64,000 nucleotides of DNA from Aphanocapsa lilacina HA4352-LM1. Its GTDB lineage: Bacteria > Cyanobacteriota > Cyanobacteriia > Gloeobacterales > Gloeobacteraceae. Below are positions 1 to 9,159 of the stretch, piece after piece. Position 1 is the stretch's first letter. The number at the start of each line of letters is the position of its first letter. The notes beneath the pieces are model-generated. The model had not been told where the DNA came from, ran no database searches, and was given only the letters and a program-made list of their open reading frames with translations. The DNA lies in the NCBI GenBank assembly GCA_019359725.1, contig JAHHGR010000012.1:1-64000 (forward strand), given 5' to 3'. A program made the translations under genes and the position numbers.

Positions 1-113
1 CTTGCAATGTTGTATGTGTCAGGAAGTCAGTTATGTGCATTGGCTGGGAAAATTGCTGGGCAGCTGGAGGCGCAGGGTCTGGCCCCTCGAACTGTGTGCA
101 AGCGTTCACTGAT

Positions 114-359
114 TCAACACTTCTGGGGTTTGAGTAAGCCTTGCAGGCCCTCTTGTTCGTAGCAACGGAACCAGCGACGGAGGGTGGAAGTATCTTTACC
201 CAACAGGCGTGCGATAGTATTCTCGAAGGGGGCGATGCCACTGGCATACAAGTACAGAGCGTGCAGCCGCTCTCTTGCCCAGTTGGTTGTTTGCTCAGCC
301 ATCAACTTTTGTAGCTGGGCAGGAGACTGTGTAACGGTAAGAGTGAGGAGTTTGGGCAT
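114..359 (-). pseudogene. IS630-type transposase N-terminal fragment
   Basis: 81 codons with the look of the N-terminal helix-turn-helix region of IS630-family transposases: a segment with ARERLHALYLYASG followed by a recognition-helix-like STLRRWFRCYEQEGLQGLL. The reading frame stops right after this DNA-binding part, so the catalytic DDE domain is absent. No good continuation of the domain was found in the other frames of the 113 bases to the window edge. A second IS630-type remnant, this time the C-terminal part, lies near 14.5 kb. Could be annotated simply as a small HTH protein; a decayed insertion sequence is more likely. Confidence 0.55.
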
Positions 360-617
360 GATGTTTGCTCGGTCAGATATTTCTATTATAGCGCTTATCT
401 ATTGCGCTAAATGGTATTAAAGATGGTTCCATACCTGACAAAATACAAAGAAAAAGCCTGCGTTCTCAATTGGCAGATATGGCAGAGGTAATGGATCTGT
501 AAGTTGTGAGCTGGTAGTTGATCGTCAATGATTCAGAACTGGCCTCAGCCGGTTTTCTCCAAAGCTGTTAAGAGTTCATAAATGTATCTTCCCGAATAGA
601 TAAACAAGGCATCTTGT
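360..617. other. AT-rich intergenic stretch
   Basis: About 260 bases, clearly more AT-rich than the surrounding genes. No convincing reading frame, RNA gene or terminator was seen. It lies between a transposase fragment and the DUF1823 gene, so it may be residual mobile-element DNA; that is inference. Confidence 0.4.
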
Positions 618-986
618 CTATCTATCGCGGCTTTGCCGCAAGTGGCTGAGCAGCCAATTGACGGCGGTGGCCCGGCGGGTGCGCCGGGGATTGAGTTCCG
701 AGACCTGATAGCCGCCAAAACCCAGCTGCTCCTTAAGTAGCTGTTTATCGGCCTCTGGAATCGAGCGGGTGAGTTTGACGGTGGCCGGGCGGCTATCGAT
801 AAAATCGGGCGGCTCCGGGTAGTCGTTGCGCCAGGATGGCTCCACCCCGGAATTGTCCCAGGCTCCCGAGGCGTCTTGCCGGTAACCCAGGCATTGCCAC
901 AGCAGGGCGTTGACCGCCGCGTCGGGCAGCCGCTCTTCGAGAATGTCCCAGAAGGTCGCTTCCGTCAGGGGCGGCAGATCCGGCAT
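618..986 (-). CDS. DUF1823 family protein (cyanobacterial conserved)
   Basis: A 122-residue soluble protein matching the cyanobacterial family DUF1823. The hallmark is a central block with YPEPPDFI followed by RPATVKLTRSIP and an LLKEQLGFGGY segment, then a basic TRRATAVNWLL tail. Function is unknown. The start chosen is the ATG at 986, which gives the usual MPDLPPLTE beginning; an in-frame GTG at 998 would add four residues. A tRNA-Leu gene lies just upstream on the same strand. Product family is confident, role is not known. Confidence 0.85.
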   Translation of the reverse strand: MPDLPPLTEATFWDILEERLPDAAVNALLWQCLGYRQDASGAWDNSGVEPSWRNDYPEPPDFIDSRPATVKLTRSIPEADKQLLKEQLGFGGYQVSELNPRRTRRATAVNWLLSHLRQSRDR

Positions 987-1014
987 TGTCTGAGGCACCC
1001 ATGGGTGAACCTAT

Positions 1015-1096
1015 GCGGTCGGAGAGATTTGAACTCTCAAGGAATTGCTTCCACTAGCACCTCAAGCTAGCGCGTATACCGTTCCGCCACGACCGC
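1015..1096 (-). tRNA. tRNA-Leu (anticodon GAG)
   Basis: On the reverse strand the sequence opens with GCGGTCG and closes with CGACCGC, giving a perfect 7-bp acceptor stem. The anticodon arm CTAGC-TTGAGGT-GCTAG carries anticodon GAG, which reads CUC leucine codons. A variable arm of class II length (GGAAGCAATTCC region) and a T arm with GAGAGTTCAAATCTCTC complete the cloverleaf. Length is 82 nt without CCA; the CCA end is not encoded. No intron is present. Confidence 0.95.
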
Positions 1097-1218
1097 GAAT
1101 TTTTAAGCTTTTCCATTATCAGAAATGGGCGGCGGCAGTGTCAATGGTAGATAGGCCGCACCGGGAGCGATGGGCATCGGTGTTAAGATGCCGATCGAGT
1201 TTATGGGGAAGTAATGTC

Positions 1219-1431
1219 GTGACCTTGCAGGTGGGAGAACGGGTGCGCGTCGCCTACGTCAATCCGCGCCTGCACGGCACCGCCCTCAAGGACCGGCGCG
1301 GGGTGGTCACCGCCCGACTAGAGCCGGTCGAAGGGCTCAAATGGCCGATTCTTGAAGTCGACCTGGGCGATCAGTTCCCCCGGCGCTACTTCCCGGAACA
1401 CCATCTTCGGCGCGACCCCAGAGAAACTTGA
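1219..1431 (+). CDS. small hypothetical protein, possible SH3-like fold
   Basis: A 70-residue protein starting at GTG 1219 with a GGGGAAG ribosome-binding site about eight bases upstream. It begins with VGERVRVAYVNPRLHG and has a later RRGVVTARLEPVEG strand-turn pattern like small SH3/KOW-type beta barrels such as those in cyanobacterial photosynthetic subunits, but it is not a recognisable NdhO or NdhS. Its TGA stop overlaps the ATG of the next gene (TGATG), so the two are probably translationally coupled. Function unknown. Confidence 0.55.
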   Translation: MTLQVGERVRVAYVNPRLHGTALKDRRGVVTARLEPVEGLKWPILEVDLGDQFPRRYFPEHHLRRDPRET

Positions 1432-2369
1432 TGCGCAAAAATCCCAATTTGCTTCTCGTAGCGCTACTCTTGAGCCTGACTTATCTTGTACAGCTCACAC
1501 TGGCCCAATCAAAGCCGGCTGCAAGCTCCACCTTACGCCTTGCCTTTGACGAGTTGGGTCCAAAGGACCGGAAAGTCCAGAGGCGTCTGCGCCTCGGGAA
1601 AGTCGAGGCCGTTATCCTTCCTGAGCAGATCCGCGAGCCGGATGGCAGCCTGCAGTGGCAGGCCGACTTCACGGTATTCGTCGATCAAAAGCGGGTCGCC
1701 ACCTCTCGGGTAGACCCGTACAACCCGGCCTTGCTCGTTCAGATAGCCGAAATGGACCCACTCAATCCATACCCGGAGGTGCTCCTATCCGTTTTCACCG
1801 GTGGAGCTCACTGCTGCAATGACATGACAATTTTTACCAGTAGCGTGGATGGCACGGCCTGGAAGCCAGTGGAACTGGAGGGCTTCGATGGCGAGGCAAC
1901 CCCCTTCGAGCAGCTCAACGACGATGGAATTTTTAGATTCGTGACCAGCGATAATGCATTTTTGTACCGCTTCAGCAGCTACGCCGACAGTTACCCGCCG
2001 GTGCAAATCTGGCAGCTCAATGCCGACCAATTTGAAAATATCTCGTTCGACATGCGCTACCGCCCGCTGCACAGCAAACGGCTCGCCGAGATGTGGAACA
2101 CCCTCAAAACGCGGCCTTTCGGCGATTCGGGCATCAACGGCACCCTGGCGGGGTACGTGGCCACCAAAGCGGTCCTGGGTGAGTTGGGCAGCGGTTGGGA
2201 ATTGATGCTCAAGCGGTACGACCGGACTTCCGACACCGGTCTAACAGAGTGTCGCGGCGAGTACGACGATCGCGGCCGATGCAAAGGGCAATTGAAGCGC
2301 TATACAAATTTCCCGGCCGCTTTGCGGACATTTTTGTTTGAGAGTGGCTACATCAAGTCCGGCAACTGA
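1431..2369 (+). CDS. exported hypothetical protein
   Basis: 312 residues. The N-terminus has a clear signal peptide: MRKN, a hydrophobic core rich in Leu, then an Ala cleavage region before about residue 26. The mature part includes a segment with LLSVFTGGAHCCNDMT containing a Cys-Cys pair, and a C-terminal Cys pair (ECRGEYDDRGRCKG), so disulfides in the cell envelope are likely. No known domain recognised. The start ATG at 1431 overlaps the stop of the upstream small gene. The role is unknown; an envelope or periplasmic location is inferred from the signal peptide. Confidence 0.7.
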   Translation: MRKNPNLLLVALLLSLTYLVQLTLAQSKPAASSTLRLAFDELGPKDRKVQRRLRLGKVEAVILPEQIREPDGSLQWQADFTVFVDQKRVATSRVDPYNPALLVQIAEMDPLNPYPEVLLSVFTGGAHCCNDMTIFTSSVDGTAWKPVELEGFDGEATPFEQLNDDGIFRFVTSDNAFLYRFSSYADSYPPVQIWQLNADQFENISFDMRYRPLHSKRLAEMWNTLKTRPFGDSGINGTLAGYVATKAVLGELGSGWELMLKRYDRTSDTGLTECRGEYDDRGRCKGQLKRYTNFPAALRTFLFESGYIKSGN

Positions 2370-2489
2370 AGTCACTCCTTCGGGAACCGTTACCGACACC
2401 GTTACGATAGAGCCTGTGGTCGGCACGATCTCGAAGCTTAAGCCAATTTACAAAACCAACCCGCAAAGCAAGACTACAGGAGAACGAAA

Positions 2490-3266
2490 GTGATTACCCT
2501 CGCCGGCAAAAAGGCCCTCGTCACCGGCATTGCCAACAACCGCTCGATCGCCTGGGCGATCGCCCAGGCTTTTCACGCCGCCGGGGCAGCGCTCGCAGTC
2601 ACCTACCTGCCCGACGAAAAAGGCCGCTTCGAGGCCAAGGTGCGCGAATTGAGCGCTCCGCTCGCCCCCGAGATCTTTGCCCCCTGTGATGTGCGCAGCG
2701 ACGAGCAGATTGCCGCGCTGTTCGAGACGATTGCCCAGAAGTGGGGACAGCTCGACATCCTGGTGCACTGCCTGGCTTTTGGCAACAAAGAAGACTTGCA
2801 GGGACCGTTTACCGGCGTTACCCGCGACGGCTACGGCCTGGCGATGGAGGTGAGCGCCTTTTCGCTCATCGCCCTGGCGGGCAAAGCCGCACCCTTGATG
2901 CCGGAAGGCAGCAGCATTTTGACGCTGACGTACATCGGGTCGGTGCGGGCGATGAGCGGCTACGGCGTGATGGGGCCGGCCAAGGCCGCCCTGGAGGCGA
3001 ACACCCGCTACCTGGCCGCCGAACTGGGGGCCAAAAACCTGCGGGTCAACGCCGTATCCGCCGGCCCCATCCGCACCCTCGCCGCCTCGGGCGTCGGCAA
3101 CATCCACGAGGCCATCCACAAAACCGAAGAGATGTCCGCCATCAAGCGGGCGGTCCGCCAGGAAGAAGTGGCCAATACGGTGCTGTTTCTGGCAAGCGAT
3201 CTGGCCTCCGCCATCACCGGCCAGACTATCTATGTCGACTGCGGCTTCAGCATCATGGGGGGCTAG
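2490..3266 (+). CDS. fabI: enoyl-[acyl-carrier-protein] reductase [NADH] FabI
   Basis: A 258-residue short-chain dehydrogenase fold of the FabI type, which reduces trans-2-enoyl-ACP in the last step of each fatty-acid elongation cycle. The N-terminal KKALVTGIANNRSIAWAIA is the divergent FabI nucleotide-binding motif. Catalytic residues are visible as Tyr148, Tyr158 and Lys165 in the stretch around LTYIGSVRAMSGYGVMGPAK. Start is GTG 2490 preceded by AGGAG. Its TAG overlaps the GTG of cutA by one base, so the two are co-transcribed and coupled. Length matches the family. Confidence 0.95.
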   Translation: MITLAGKKALVTGIANNRSIAWAIAQAFHAAGAALAVTYLPDEKGRFEAKVRELSAPLAPEIFAPCDVRSDEQIAALFETIAQKWGQLDILVHCLAFGNKEDLQGPFTGVTRDGYGLAMEVSAFSLIALAGKAAPLMPEGSSILTLTYIGSVRAMSGYGVMGPAKAALEANTRYLAAELGAKNLRVNAVSAGPIRTLAASGVGNIHEAIHKTEEMSAIKRAVRQEEVANTVLFLASDLASAITGQTIYVDCGFSIMGG

Positions 3267-3607
3267 TGGAAGGCGCGCTGCTGGTAGTGCTCACCACCGT
3301 TCCGGACCACGCGAGCGGGATTGCCATTGCCCGTACCCTGGTCGAACGCCGTCTTGTCGCCTGCGCCCAACTGCTGCCGCCGATGGTCTCGGTGTTCATC
3401 TGGCAGGACAAGCTTTCGACTGAGACCGAACAGTTGCTCCTGCTCAAAGTGCCCGCTGAAGTTTACGCGATGCTGGAAGTGGCTCTAGGCGATTTGCACC
3501 CCTACGAAGTGCCCGAGGTCGTCGCCCTCGAAGCGGTGCAGGTCTCCGAGGGCTACCTGGGCTGGGCGGTAGCCCAAACCAGCACGAGTGCACTGCCCCC
3601 CGTTTAA
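3266..3607 (+). CDS. cutA: divalent-cation tolerance protein CutA
   Basis: 113 residues with the CutA1 pattern: an initial strand LLVVLTTVPD, then IARTLVERRLVACAQLLP, a central SVFIWQDKL loop, and the HPYEVPEVVALEAV motif that is the family signature. CutA1 forms a trimer of ferredoxin-like subunits; the bacterial proteins are linked to copper tolerance, although the biochemical role is unsettled. GTG start at 3266 overlaps the fabI stop codon (TAGTG). It ends three bases before the converging ktrA gene. Confidence 0.93.
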   Translation: MEGALLVVLTTVPDHASGIAIARTLVERRLVACAQLLPPMVSVFIWQDKLSTETEQLLLLKVPAEVYAMLEVALGDLHPYEVPEVVALEAVQVSEGYLGWAVAQTSTSALPPV

Positions 3608-3609
3608 AA

Positions 3610-4341
3610 CTACGACTCGGCCCTGGTGCGGGCGGCGTGGTCGGGCATGGTCAGATCCGCTTTGGGCAATTGATCAAGATCGCGGTTGGCGCCGATCATG
3701 ACGATGACGTCCCCTGCGCCGATGCGATCATCCGGGTCGGGATTGACGTTGAAGCGGCCGTCGTGGCGCAAGGCGAGTACGTTCACCCGGAAGCGGCGGC
3801 GCAAATCGAGATTGCGCAGGGTCTGGCCTGTGAATTCGCGCGGGGCCACCACCTCGACGATGCTGTGCTCCGGGTCGAGTTGCAGCGATTCGAGCATGCC
3901 GCGCGAGGTAAGCGAAAGGGCGACGTTGCGGCCCATGTCGCTTTCGGGGTAGACCACCCGGTCGGCGCCGACTTTTTCGAGCACCGCGCCGTGGATGGGA
4001 GTGGTGGCCTTGGCCACTACGTAAGCGATCCCCATCGCCTTAGCGTTGAGGGTGGCAAGGATGCTCTCCTGCAAGAAGCTGCCGATGGCAACTACCGCCA
4101 CCTGAAATTCGCCCACCCCAATCTGTTTGAGTGCATCCGGATCGGTGGCGTTGACCTGCAGTACCTGGGTGGCGATGTTCTCGCAGGCCGCCCGCCGCAC
4201 GCGCTCCTCCTCCGCGTCGACTGCGAGCACGTCGTAGCCCAGGTTGTGCAGAGTGCGGGCCACCGAAGTGCCAAACCGGCCCAGGCCGATGATCAAAAAC
4301 TGGTTGCGCCGCTCTTTTTTAAGCCATCCCATCAGGTTCAT
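3610..4341 (-). CDS. ktrA: KtrA-type potassium-uptake regulator (RCK domain)
   Basis: 243 residues with an N-terminal Rossmann RCK_N domain (LIIGLGRFGTSVARTLHNLG, a GxGxxG nucleotide-binding motif near residues 17-24) and a C-terminal RCK_C domain from about residue 145. In this family the protein forms a cytoplasmic octameric ring that gates the KtrB translocator in response to bound nucleotide. It follows the ktrB-like gene by only four bases on the same strand, which supports the pairing. No membrane segments. Confidence 0.9.
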   Translation of the reverse strand: MNLMGWLKKERRNQFLIIGLGRFGTSVARTLHNLGYDVLAVDAEEERVRRAACENIATQVLQVNATDPDALKQIGVGEFQVAVVAIGSFLQESILATLNAKAMGIAYVVAKATTPIHGAVLEKVGADRVVYPESDMGRNVALSLTSRGMLESLQLDPEHSIVEVVAPREFTGQTLRNLDLRRRFRVNVLALRHDGRFNVNPDPDDRIGAGDVIVMIGANRDLDQLPKADLTMPDHAARTRAES

Positions 4342-4345
4342 ACCA

Positions 4346-5707
4346 CTAACCTATCAGAATCTGTTCTTCCGGCTGGCGGTACGGGAAGGTCGGCTTCTGC
4401 GACAGCAGCGCCTCGGCGAGCAGCAGCACGCCCACCCGGCCCAGGTACATGCTGAAGACCAGGATGAGCTGTCCTACCACCGACAGCTTCGGGGTGATGC
4501 CGGTCGAAAGTCCCACGGTGCAGAAGGCGGAGACCGCCTCGAAGAGCACCTGCACAAAGCCGGGCTCCGGATCGCTGAGGGTGAGGCCCACCAGGGCGAC
4601 GGCAATCGCGGCAATCGAGCCGAGCAGCACCGCGCTCGCCTTGCGCACCGCACCCACTCCGAGGCGCCGATCGAATAGCAGCACATCCTCCCGACCTTGA
4701 ATCACAGCCAGCATGTTGCTGGTGAGAATGGCGAAGGTGGTGGTCTTCAGGCCCCCCCCGGTGGAAGCAGGCGAGGCCCCGATGAGCATCAGCAAAATCA
4801 TCCAGAATAGCCCTGCTTCCAGCAGGCCATCGAAAGGGACGGCGTTGAAGCCGGCGGTACGGGCGCTAATCGAATGAAAGATAGCACCCGCCACCTGCGC
4901 ATCAAGGCTGAGCCTGCCCAGGGTGAGGGCATTGGTCCGCTCGATGAGAAAAAAACAAACCGAACCCACCACCACCAAAATTGCCGAGGTGAGCAGCACC
5001 ACCCGCGTATGCAGCGATAGCGGCGCGGGCGGGGCGGGCTGCTTGCCGAAGACCAGCCGCACCAGCCGCAGCAAGATTTTTTCGTACAACTCGATCCACA
5101 CCTGGTAGCCGAGCCCCCCCGCCAGGATCAAAAATCCCAGCCCCCCTAGAACCCAAAAATTGTTCTGCCAGGGAATCAGGTTGTCGCTTCTGAGCCCGAA
5201 CCCGGCGTTATTAAAGGCGCTGACGCTGTGGAAAATCGCCGACCATAGCCCGGGGAGCAGTCCTTCCTGTCGAACCATAGTCGGGGCAATCACAAGCGCC
5301 CCCACCAGTTCGAAGCTGAGCGTCAGGATGGCGACGCGGGCCACCAGGCGCGGCACAGCCTTATCGCCAAGACTACCCAACGCCTCCTGCAGAGCAAGAC
5401 GGTTTCTCAGGCTGATGCGACGCCCGACCAGCAACAACAAAAACGTGGTGGCGCTCATGTAGCCGAGGCCGCCCACCTGAATGAGCAACAGGATGACCAG
5501 TTGGCCAAAAAACGAGTAGTAGCTGCCCGTGTCGACCACCACCAATCCGGTGACGCAGACGGCGGAGGTGCTGGTAAATAGCGCTACCAACCAGGGGGTC
5601 CACTCGCCCGAGGCCGTCGACCAGGGCAACAGCAGCAGTAGAGTACCGATCGCAATGAGCAGCAAAAACCCCAGGCAGATGGTTCGAGCAGGCGAGAGGG
5701 TGGGCAT
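4346..5707 (-). CDS. ktrB: KtrB-type potassium/sodium-coupled transporter
   Basis: 453 residues of TrkH/KtrB membrane protein. Four pore-loop regions typical of the superfamily are visible: TSTSAVCVTGLVV, SVSAFNNAGFGL, SISARTAGFN and AVSAFCTVGLSTGIT, each with the conserved Gly of the selectivity filter. It transports K+ across the cytoplasmic membrane together with KtrA. The ATG has AGGAG at a good distance. Gene order on this strand is antiporter, ktrB, ktrA with gaps of about 24 and 4 bases, suggesting a single cation-homeostasis operon. Confidence 0.92.
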   Translation of the reverse strand: MPTLSPARTICLGFLLLIAIGTLLLLLPWSTASGEWTPWLVALFTSTSAVCVTGLVVVDTGSYYSFFGQLVILLLIQVGGLGYMSATTFLLLLVGRRISLRNRLALQEALGSLGDKAVPRLVARVAILTLSFELVGALVIAPTMVRQEGLLPGLWSAIFHSVSAFNNAGFGLRSDNLIPWQNNFWVLGGLGFLILAGGLGYQVWIELYEKILLRLVRLVFGKQPAPPAPLSLHTRVVLLTSAILVVVGSVCFFLIERTNALTLGRLSLDAQVAGAIFHSISARTAGFNAVPFDGLLEAGLFWMILLMLIGASPASTGGGLKTTTFAILTSNMLAVIQGREDVLLFDRRLGVGAVRKASAVLLGSIAAIAVALVGLTLSDPEPGFVQVLFEAVSAFCTVGLSTGITPKLSVVGQLILVFSMYLGRVGVLLLAEALLSQKPTFPYRQPEEQILIG

Positions 5708-5731
5708 GCAGACTCCTGAGGGAGTGCCGCT

Positions 5732-6958
5732 TCAGGAACTGCCGACGGTAACCGCCATCGGTTCGCGACGCAACAGCAGTCCCAACAGTAGCGGTCCAAA
5801 AAACGTGGTGAGAATCACCATGATCACCACGGCGGTGTGGTTGACGCCGGTGAGTACCCCGGAGGCCAGGCCGACGCTGGCAAAGACCAGGCCGACTTCG
5901 CCGCGGGGCACCATGCCGGCGCCGATCGCAAACTTGTTGGCCTTGACGCCGAAAGCTGCCCAGCCGCACACCAGTTTGCCCAGCACGGCAGTGACGCTCA
6001 ATCCCCCGGCCAGCAACAGCGCCTGCTGATTGCCCAGCAGCGCCAGATTCACCCCGGCGCCGACGGTGATAAAAAAAATCGGCAGAAAAAAGTCGGTGAC
6101 CGGCCTGAGTTGCGCTTCGAGGTCGTGGCGCTTGTCGGTCTCAGCGAGCACCAATCCGGCGGCAAAGGCGCCGATGATCGCAGCGGAGCCCAACAGTTCG
6201 GCCAGGTAGGCAAGGGCGAAGGCAAAGACCAGCGAGGCGGTGAGCAACTCACCGCGGGTGCGCAGCCGCCGCACGATCCCCAGAAAAACGGGCATAAAGC
6301 GGTTGCCGATCACAATCGCTCCCACCAGAAAGCCCAGCGACGAGAAGACGATGCGGGCTACCTCGCCCAGCTCAAGGCTACCCCCCTGGGCGATCCCCGC
6401 CACCACCGAGAGGACGATCACCCCCAAAATGTCGTCGAGCACCGCCGCTCCGAGAATGATCTGCCCCTCGGTGCGCTTGAGGTAGCCCAGATCCGAGAGC
6501 ACCTTGGCGCTGATCCCGATGCTGGTGGCAGTGGAGGAGGCGCCCACGAAGATGGCGAGCAGTTCCCCCGCTCCGGCAAATTTCATCACGCCGTAACCCA
6601 GGGCAAAGGGTACCACCATACCCACCGCCGCCACGGCCACCGCCTGGGGACCGAGCTTGAGCAATCCCCGCAGATCCGATTCCAGACCGATTTCAAACAG
6701 CAGCAGGGTGACGCCCACCTGGGCAAGCAACAGCAGCACCGGCTGGGTCGGGTCGATGAGCTTGAGTCCCGAGACACCGACCGCCAGCCCCGCCACCAGT
6801 TCGCCCAAGACGGCGGGTTGCCTGAGGCGCAGGGCCAACTCGCCGCCGAGTTTGCTCGCCACATAGATGACGATGAGGCTCGCAAGCAACTGCCCCAGAC
6901 TCAAAAGGCCTTCGGGCAGGGCTCCGGGAGCCGATGCCGCGATGAGTGGGTAGAACAT
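5732..6958 (-). CDS. CPA2-family Na+(K+)/H+ antiporter
   Basis: 408 residues with about 12 hydrophobic segments and the pattern of Kef/NapA-type monovalent cation:proton antiporters: LRQPAVLGELVAGLAVG near the N-terminus, a SSTATSIGISAKVL helix, then GAAVLDDILGVIVL with the paired aspartates that bind the cation in electrogenic members, and MVPRGEVGLVFA near the end. No C-terminal TrkA domain. The ATG at 6958 has GGAG seven bases upstream and is preferred over an in-frame GTG at 6991. It is the first gene of a likely operon with ktrB and ktrA. Confidence 0.9.
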   Translation of the reverse strand: MFYPLIAASAPGALPEGLLSLGQLLASLIVIYVASKLGGELALRLRQPAVLGELVAGLAVGVSGLKLIDPTQPVLLLLAQVGVTLLLFEIGLESDLRGLLKLGPQAVAVAAVGMVVPFALGYGVMKFAGAGELLAIFVGASSTATSIGISAKVLSDLGYLKRTEGQIILGAAVLDDILGVIVLSVVAGIAQGGSLELGEVARIVFSSLGFLVGAIVIGNRFMPVFLGIVRRLRTRGELLTASLVFAFALAYLAELLGSAAIIGAFAAGLVLAETDKRHDLEAQLRPVTDFFLPIFFITVGAGVNLALLGNQQALLLAGGLSVTAVLGKLVCGWAAFGVKANKFAIGAGMVPRGEVGLVFASVGLASGVLTGVNHTAVVIMVILTTFFGPLLLGLLLRREPMAVTVGSS

Positions 6959-7124
6959 GGCATAACTCCGTTGAGTTGCCCCGGTAGACACAGTGGGACA
7001 AATGACTCACCTGTCTGACAGACTCCACCACACCGGGAGAATTGATCTTCCTTAAGATACACCGGCTGACTGTGTGGCCGCGGTGAGTACAGCTACCGCA
7101 CCCGGATCAGCCGGCCCATCAATA

Positions 7125-8483
7125 TCAAGCGTGAAATAGACCCAGTTGGCCGTTGGTGCCACCGGCGGGCAGACCCTCCTCGCGCGCGAGGAGATCAAGG
7201 GCGGCGGTGGTGGTCACCTCCAGCACCTCAGCGTCGCTCTCGCACTCGTTGGTGTCGGGCAGGCCGGGGCTGTCGCCCTTGATCAGCGCCTCGGCTGTTT
7301 CGACGAGGGCCAGGCGCAAATCGGCCAGTTCGGGGCGGCTCTCGAGGTACTGTCTGAGGGCGTCAATTGGATCGAGGGCGCAACTTTCGCCCAGCCCCGG
7401 CACCCGCGGCTGGCTGAGCTGGCTAATCAGCTCCGGCTGCAACTGGTAAGAAAAAGCCCCCTCCAGCATCTGGCGCAAGCCGGCGGTGTCGATGCGCTCG
7501 ATCTGATGGGGATGCAAACGGTAGAGCACCCGCACGATCGCCCCTTCGATTTTGTGCTTGCGCAAGATCGCCGCCAGGTCGCCCTGGGGATCGCCGCTGT
7601 CGGCGAGGTTGGCCTGGATCGTCTTGAAGCTGCGGGCGGGCACGCTCACAAATTCGTAGCGGCAACGGCCGCGCTCGACCTCGGCGAGGATAAAGCCTTT
7701 GGATTCTTTTTCTTCGCCAAAATCGACCCGCTCGATCGATCCTGGATAGATGATGGGCGGATCTTCGCAGAGCACCTGGTGGCGATGGACATGGCCCAGG
7801 GCCACGTAGTCGAACTCAGAACGGGCGAGCATCGCGAGCGGAATGCTGAAGCTGCGACCCACCGCCAGGTGGCGCTCGGCCCCAAAGACGGCGTTTTCGA
7901 CCATCAGATGACCGAGCAAGACTGTCGGTACCGCCGGGTCGAGGCGGCGCACCTGCGCCTCGAGGGCCAATTTCATCCGCTCGACCAGGGCGAGATCGAC
8001 CTGCTCGAGGCTCTTGCCGCGCATCTCCTCGCGCGTCAGCAGCGTCGAGCGATTCACCCAGGGCAAGCTCAACACCTGCACCGGCCCCGAGCGCGTGGCG
8101 ATCGGGTGAATCTGCAGCCTGGAGCCTACCACAAAGCCCGGCACCTGCAGCGCCGCATAAATATTGAGGCTCGCCCCGCCCACCCCCCGCCCGTGCAGGT
8201 CGTGGTTGCCCACCAGCAGCACCGTCGGAATGCCGGCGTCGGTGAGGCGCTTGAACTGGCGGGCAAACTCCTCCTGGTGGGTCGGCTCCGGGGTGGCGTT
8301 CGGAAATGCGTCTCCCCCGAACAGCGCCAGGTCAACCCCCTCGGCCAGGCCGCGGTCGATTGCCTGCGACAGACAATACAAAAAATCTTCAAAACGGGTA
8401 TGCAACCCGGTGGCAGGGTTGATGCGCCCGTGGGATAGGCCGCTACCCAGGTGAATGTCCGAAATGTGCAGCAGACGAACCAT
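7125..8483 (-). CDS. SbcD/Mre11-type DNA exonuclease (metallophosphoesterase)
   Basis: 452 residues. The N-terminal metallophosphoesterase domain shows all the metal-binding blocks in order: DIHLG at residues 9-13, ALFGGDAFPN, VGNHDLHGRG, LLGHLM and ALGHVHRH. The C-terminal part is a cap and accessory region as in SbcD/Mre11, which trims DNA ends together with the SbcC/Rad50 ATPase. No sbcC lies in this window, so the partner is elsewhere or absent. Transcribed divergently from cysC. The family is secure; calling it strictly SbcD is a reasonable inference. Confidence 0.85.
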   Translation of the reverse strand: MVRLLHISDIHLGSGLSHGRINPATGLHTRFEDFLYCLSQAIDRGLAEGVDLALFGGDAFPNATPEPTHQEEFARQFKRLTDAGIPTVLLVGNHDLHGRGVGGASLNIYAALQVPGFVVGSRLQIHPIATRSGPVQVLSLPWVNRSTLLTREEMRGKSLEQVDLALVERMKLALEAQVRRLDPAVPTVLLGHLMVENAVFGAERHLAVGRSFSIPLAMLARSEFDYVALGHVHRHQVLCEDPPIIYPGSIERVDFGEEKESKGFILAEVERGRCRYEFVSVPARSFKTIQANLADSGDPQGDLAAILRKHKIEGAIVRVLYRLHPHQIERIDTAGLRQMLEGAFSYQLQPELISQLSQPRVPGLGESCALDPIDALRQYLESRPELADLRLALVETAEALIKGDSPGLPDTNECESDAEVLEVTTTAALDLLAREEGLPAGGTNGQLGLFHA

Positions 8484-8634
8484 AAGCCCTATAGACGCAT
8501 GTCCTCAACGCATTGTACAGCCTGTAGCCGCCGGACGACAGAAAGCCCTCAAAAAAACTGCACGATCAGATACCATTTTGTTAAACTTCACCTGTTATGC
8601 TCAGTCCCAATTTCTCGAAGAAGAGCAACATCCC

Positions 8635-9159
8635 ATGGGTAAAGGTGTAACACTCTGGTTCACCGGCCTGTCCGGCGCAGGCAAAAGCACAATCTCCGGC
8701 ATTGTAGCCAAGAAACTCCAGGAGATTGGCAGAAACGTCGAAGTGCTCGACGGCGACGAGGTGCGGCTCAATTTGAGCGCCGGGTTGAGCTTCAGCAAAG
8801 CCGACCGCGACACCAACGTCCGCCGCATCGGCTATGTGTGCCGCCTGCTTTCGCGCAACGGCGTCATTGCCATCAGCGCCGCCATCAGCCCCTACCGCAA
8901 TACCCGCGAAGAACTGCGCGCCAATATCGTCGATTTTCTAGAAATTTTCGTCGACTGTCCGCTCGATGTGTGCATCGAGCGCGACGTCAAGGGCCTGTAC
9001 GCCAAGGCCCTCAAAGGGGAGATCCCGGCTTTCACCGGTGTGTCGGACCCCTACGAAGCCCCAACCAACCCGGATCTGACCATCCTGACCAACACCGAGT
9101 CAAAGGATGAATCTGCCAACCGCGTCGTCCAATTGCTGTACGAGCGCGGCTACCTCTAG
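8635..9159 (+). CDS. cysC: adenylyl-sulfate kinase CysC
   Basis: 174 residues. It phosphorylates adenylyl sulfate to PAPS in sulfate assimilation. The P-loop GLSGAGKST lies near residues 11-19, followed by the APS-kinase motifs DGDEVR, SFSKADRDTNVRRIG and ISPYRNTREELR, and the substrate-lid region PAFTGVSDPYEAP. The start chosen is ATG 8635 with GAAGAAGAG ten bases upstream; longer in-frame readings exist back to 8455 but they overlap the divergent nuclease gene. Standard length for the monofunctional enzyme. Confidence 0.95.
   Translation: MGKGVTLWFTGLSGAGKSTISGIVAKKLQEIGRNVEVLDGDEVRLNLSAGLSFSKADRDTNVRRIGYVCRLLSRNGVIAISAAISPYRNTREELRANIVDFLEIFVDCPLDVCIERDVKGLYAKALKGEIPAFTGVSDPYEAPTNPDLTILTNTESKDESANRVVQLLYERGYL

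Noticed and set aside
1-162. Open plus-strand frame entering from the left edge and ending at TAG 160-162
   Set aside because: It overlaps the transposase fragment in antisense, has no recognisable domain and its beginning lies outside the window.
1173-1192. Hairpin GGCATC...GATGCC before the small gene at 1219
   Set aside because: Only 6 bp with an 8-base loop and no T run; could occur by chance.
2448-3119. Long reverse-strand frame opposite fabI
   Set aside because: Antisense shadow of a certain gene; high GC makes such frames common.
5837-7018. 393-codon plus-strand frame opposite the antiporter gene
   Set aside because: His/Gln/Arg-rich composition typical of an antisense shadow; the reverse-strand membrane protein is certain.
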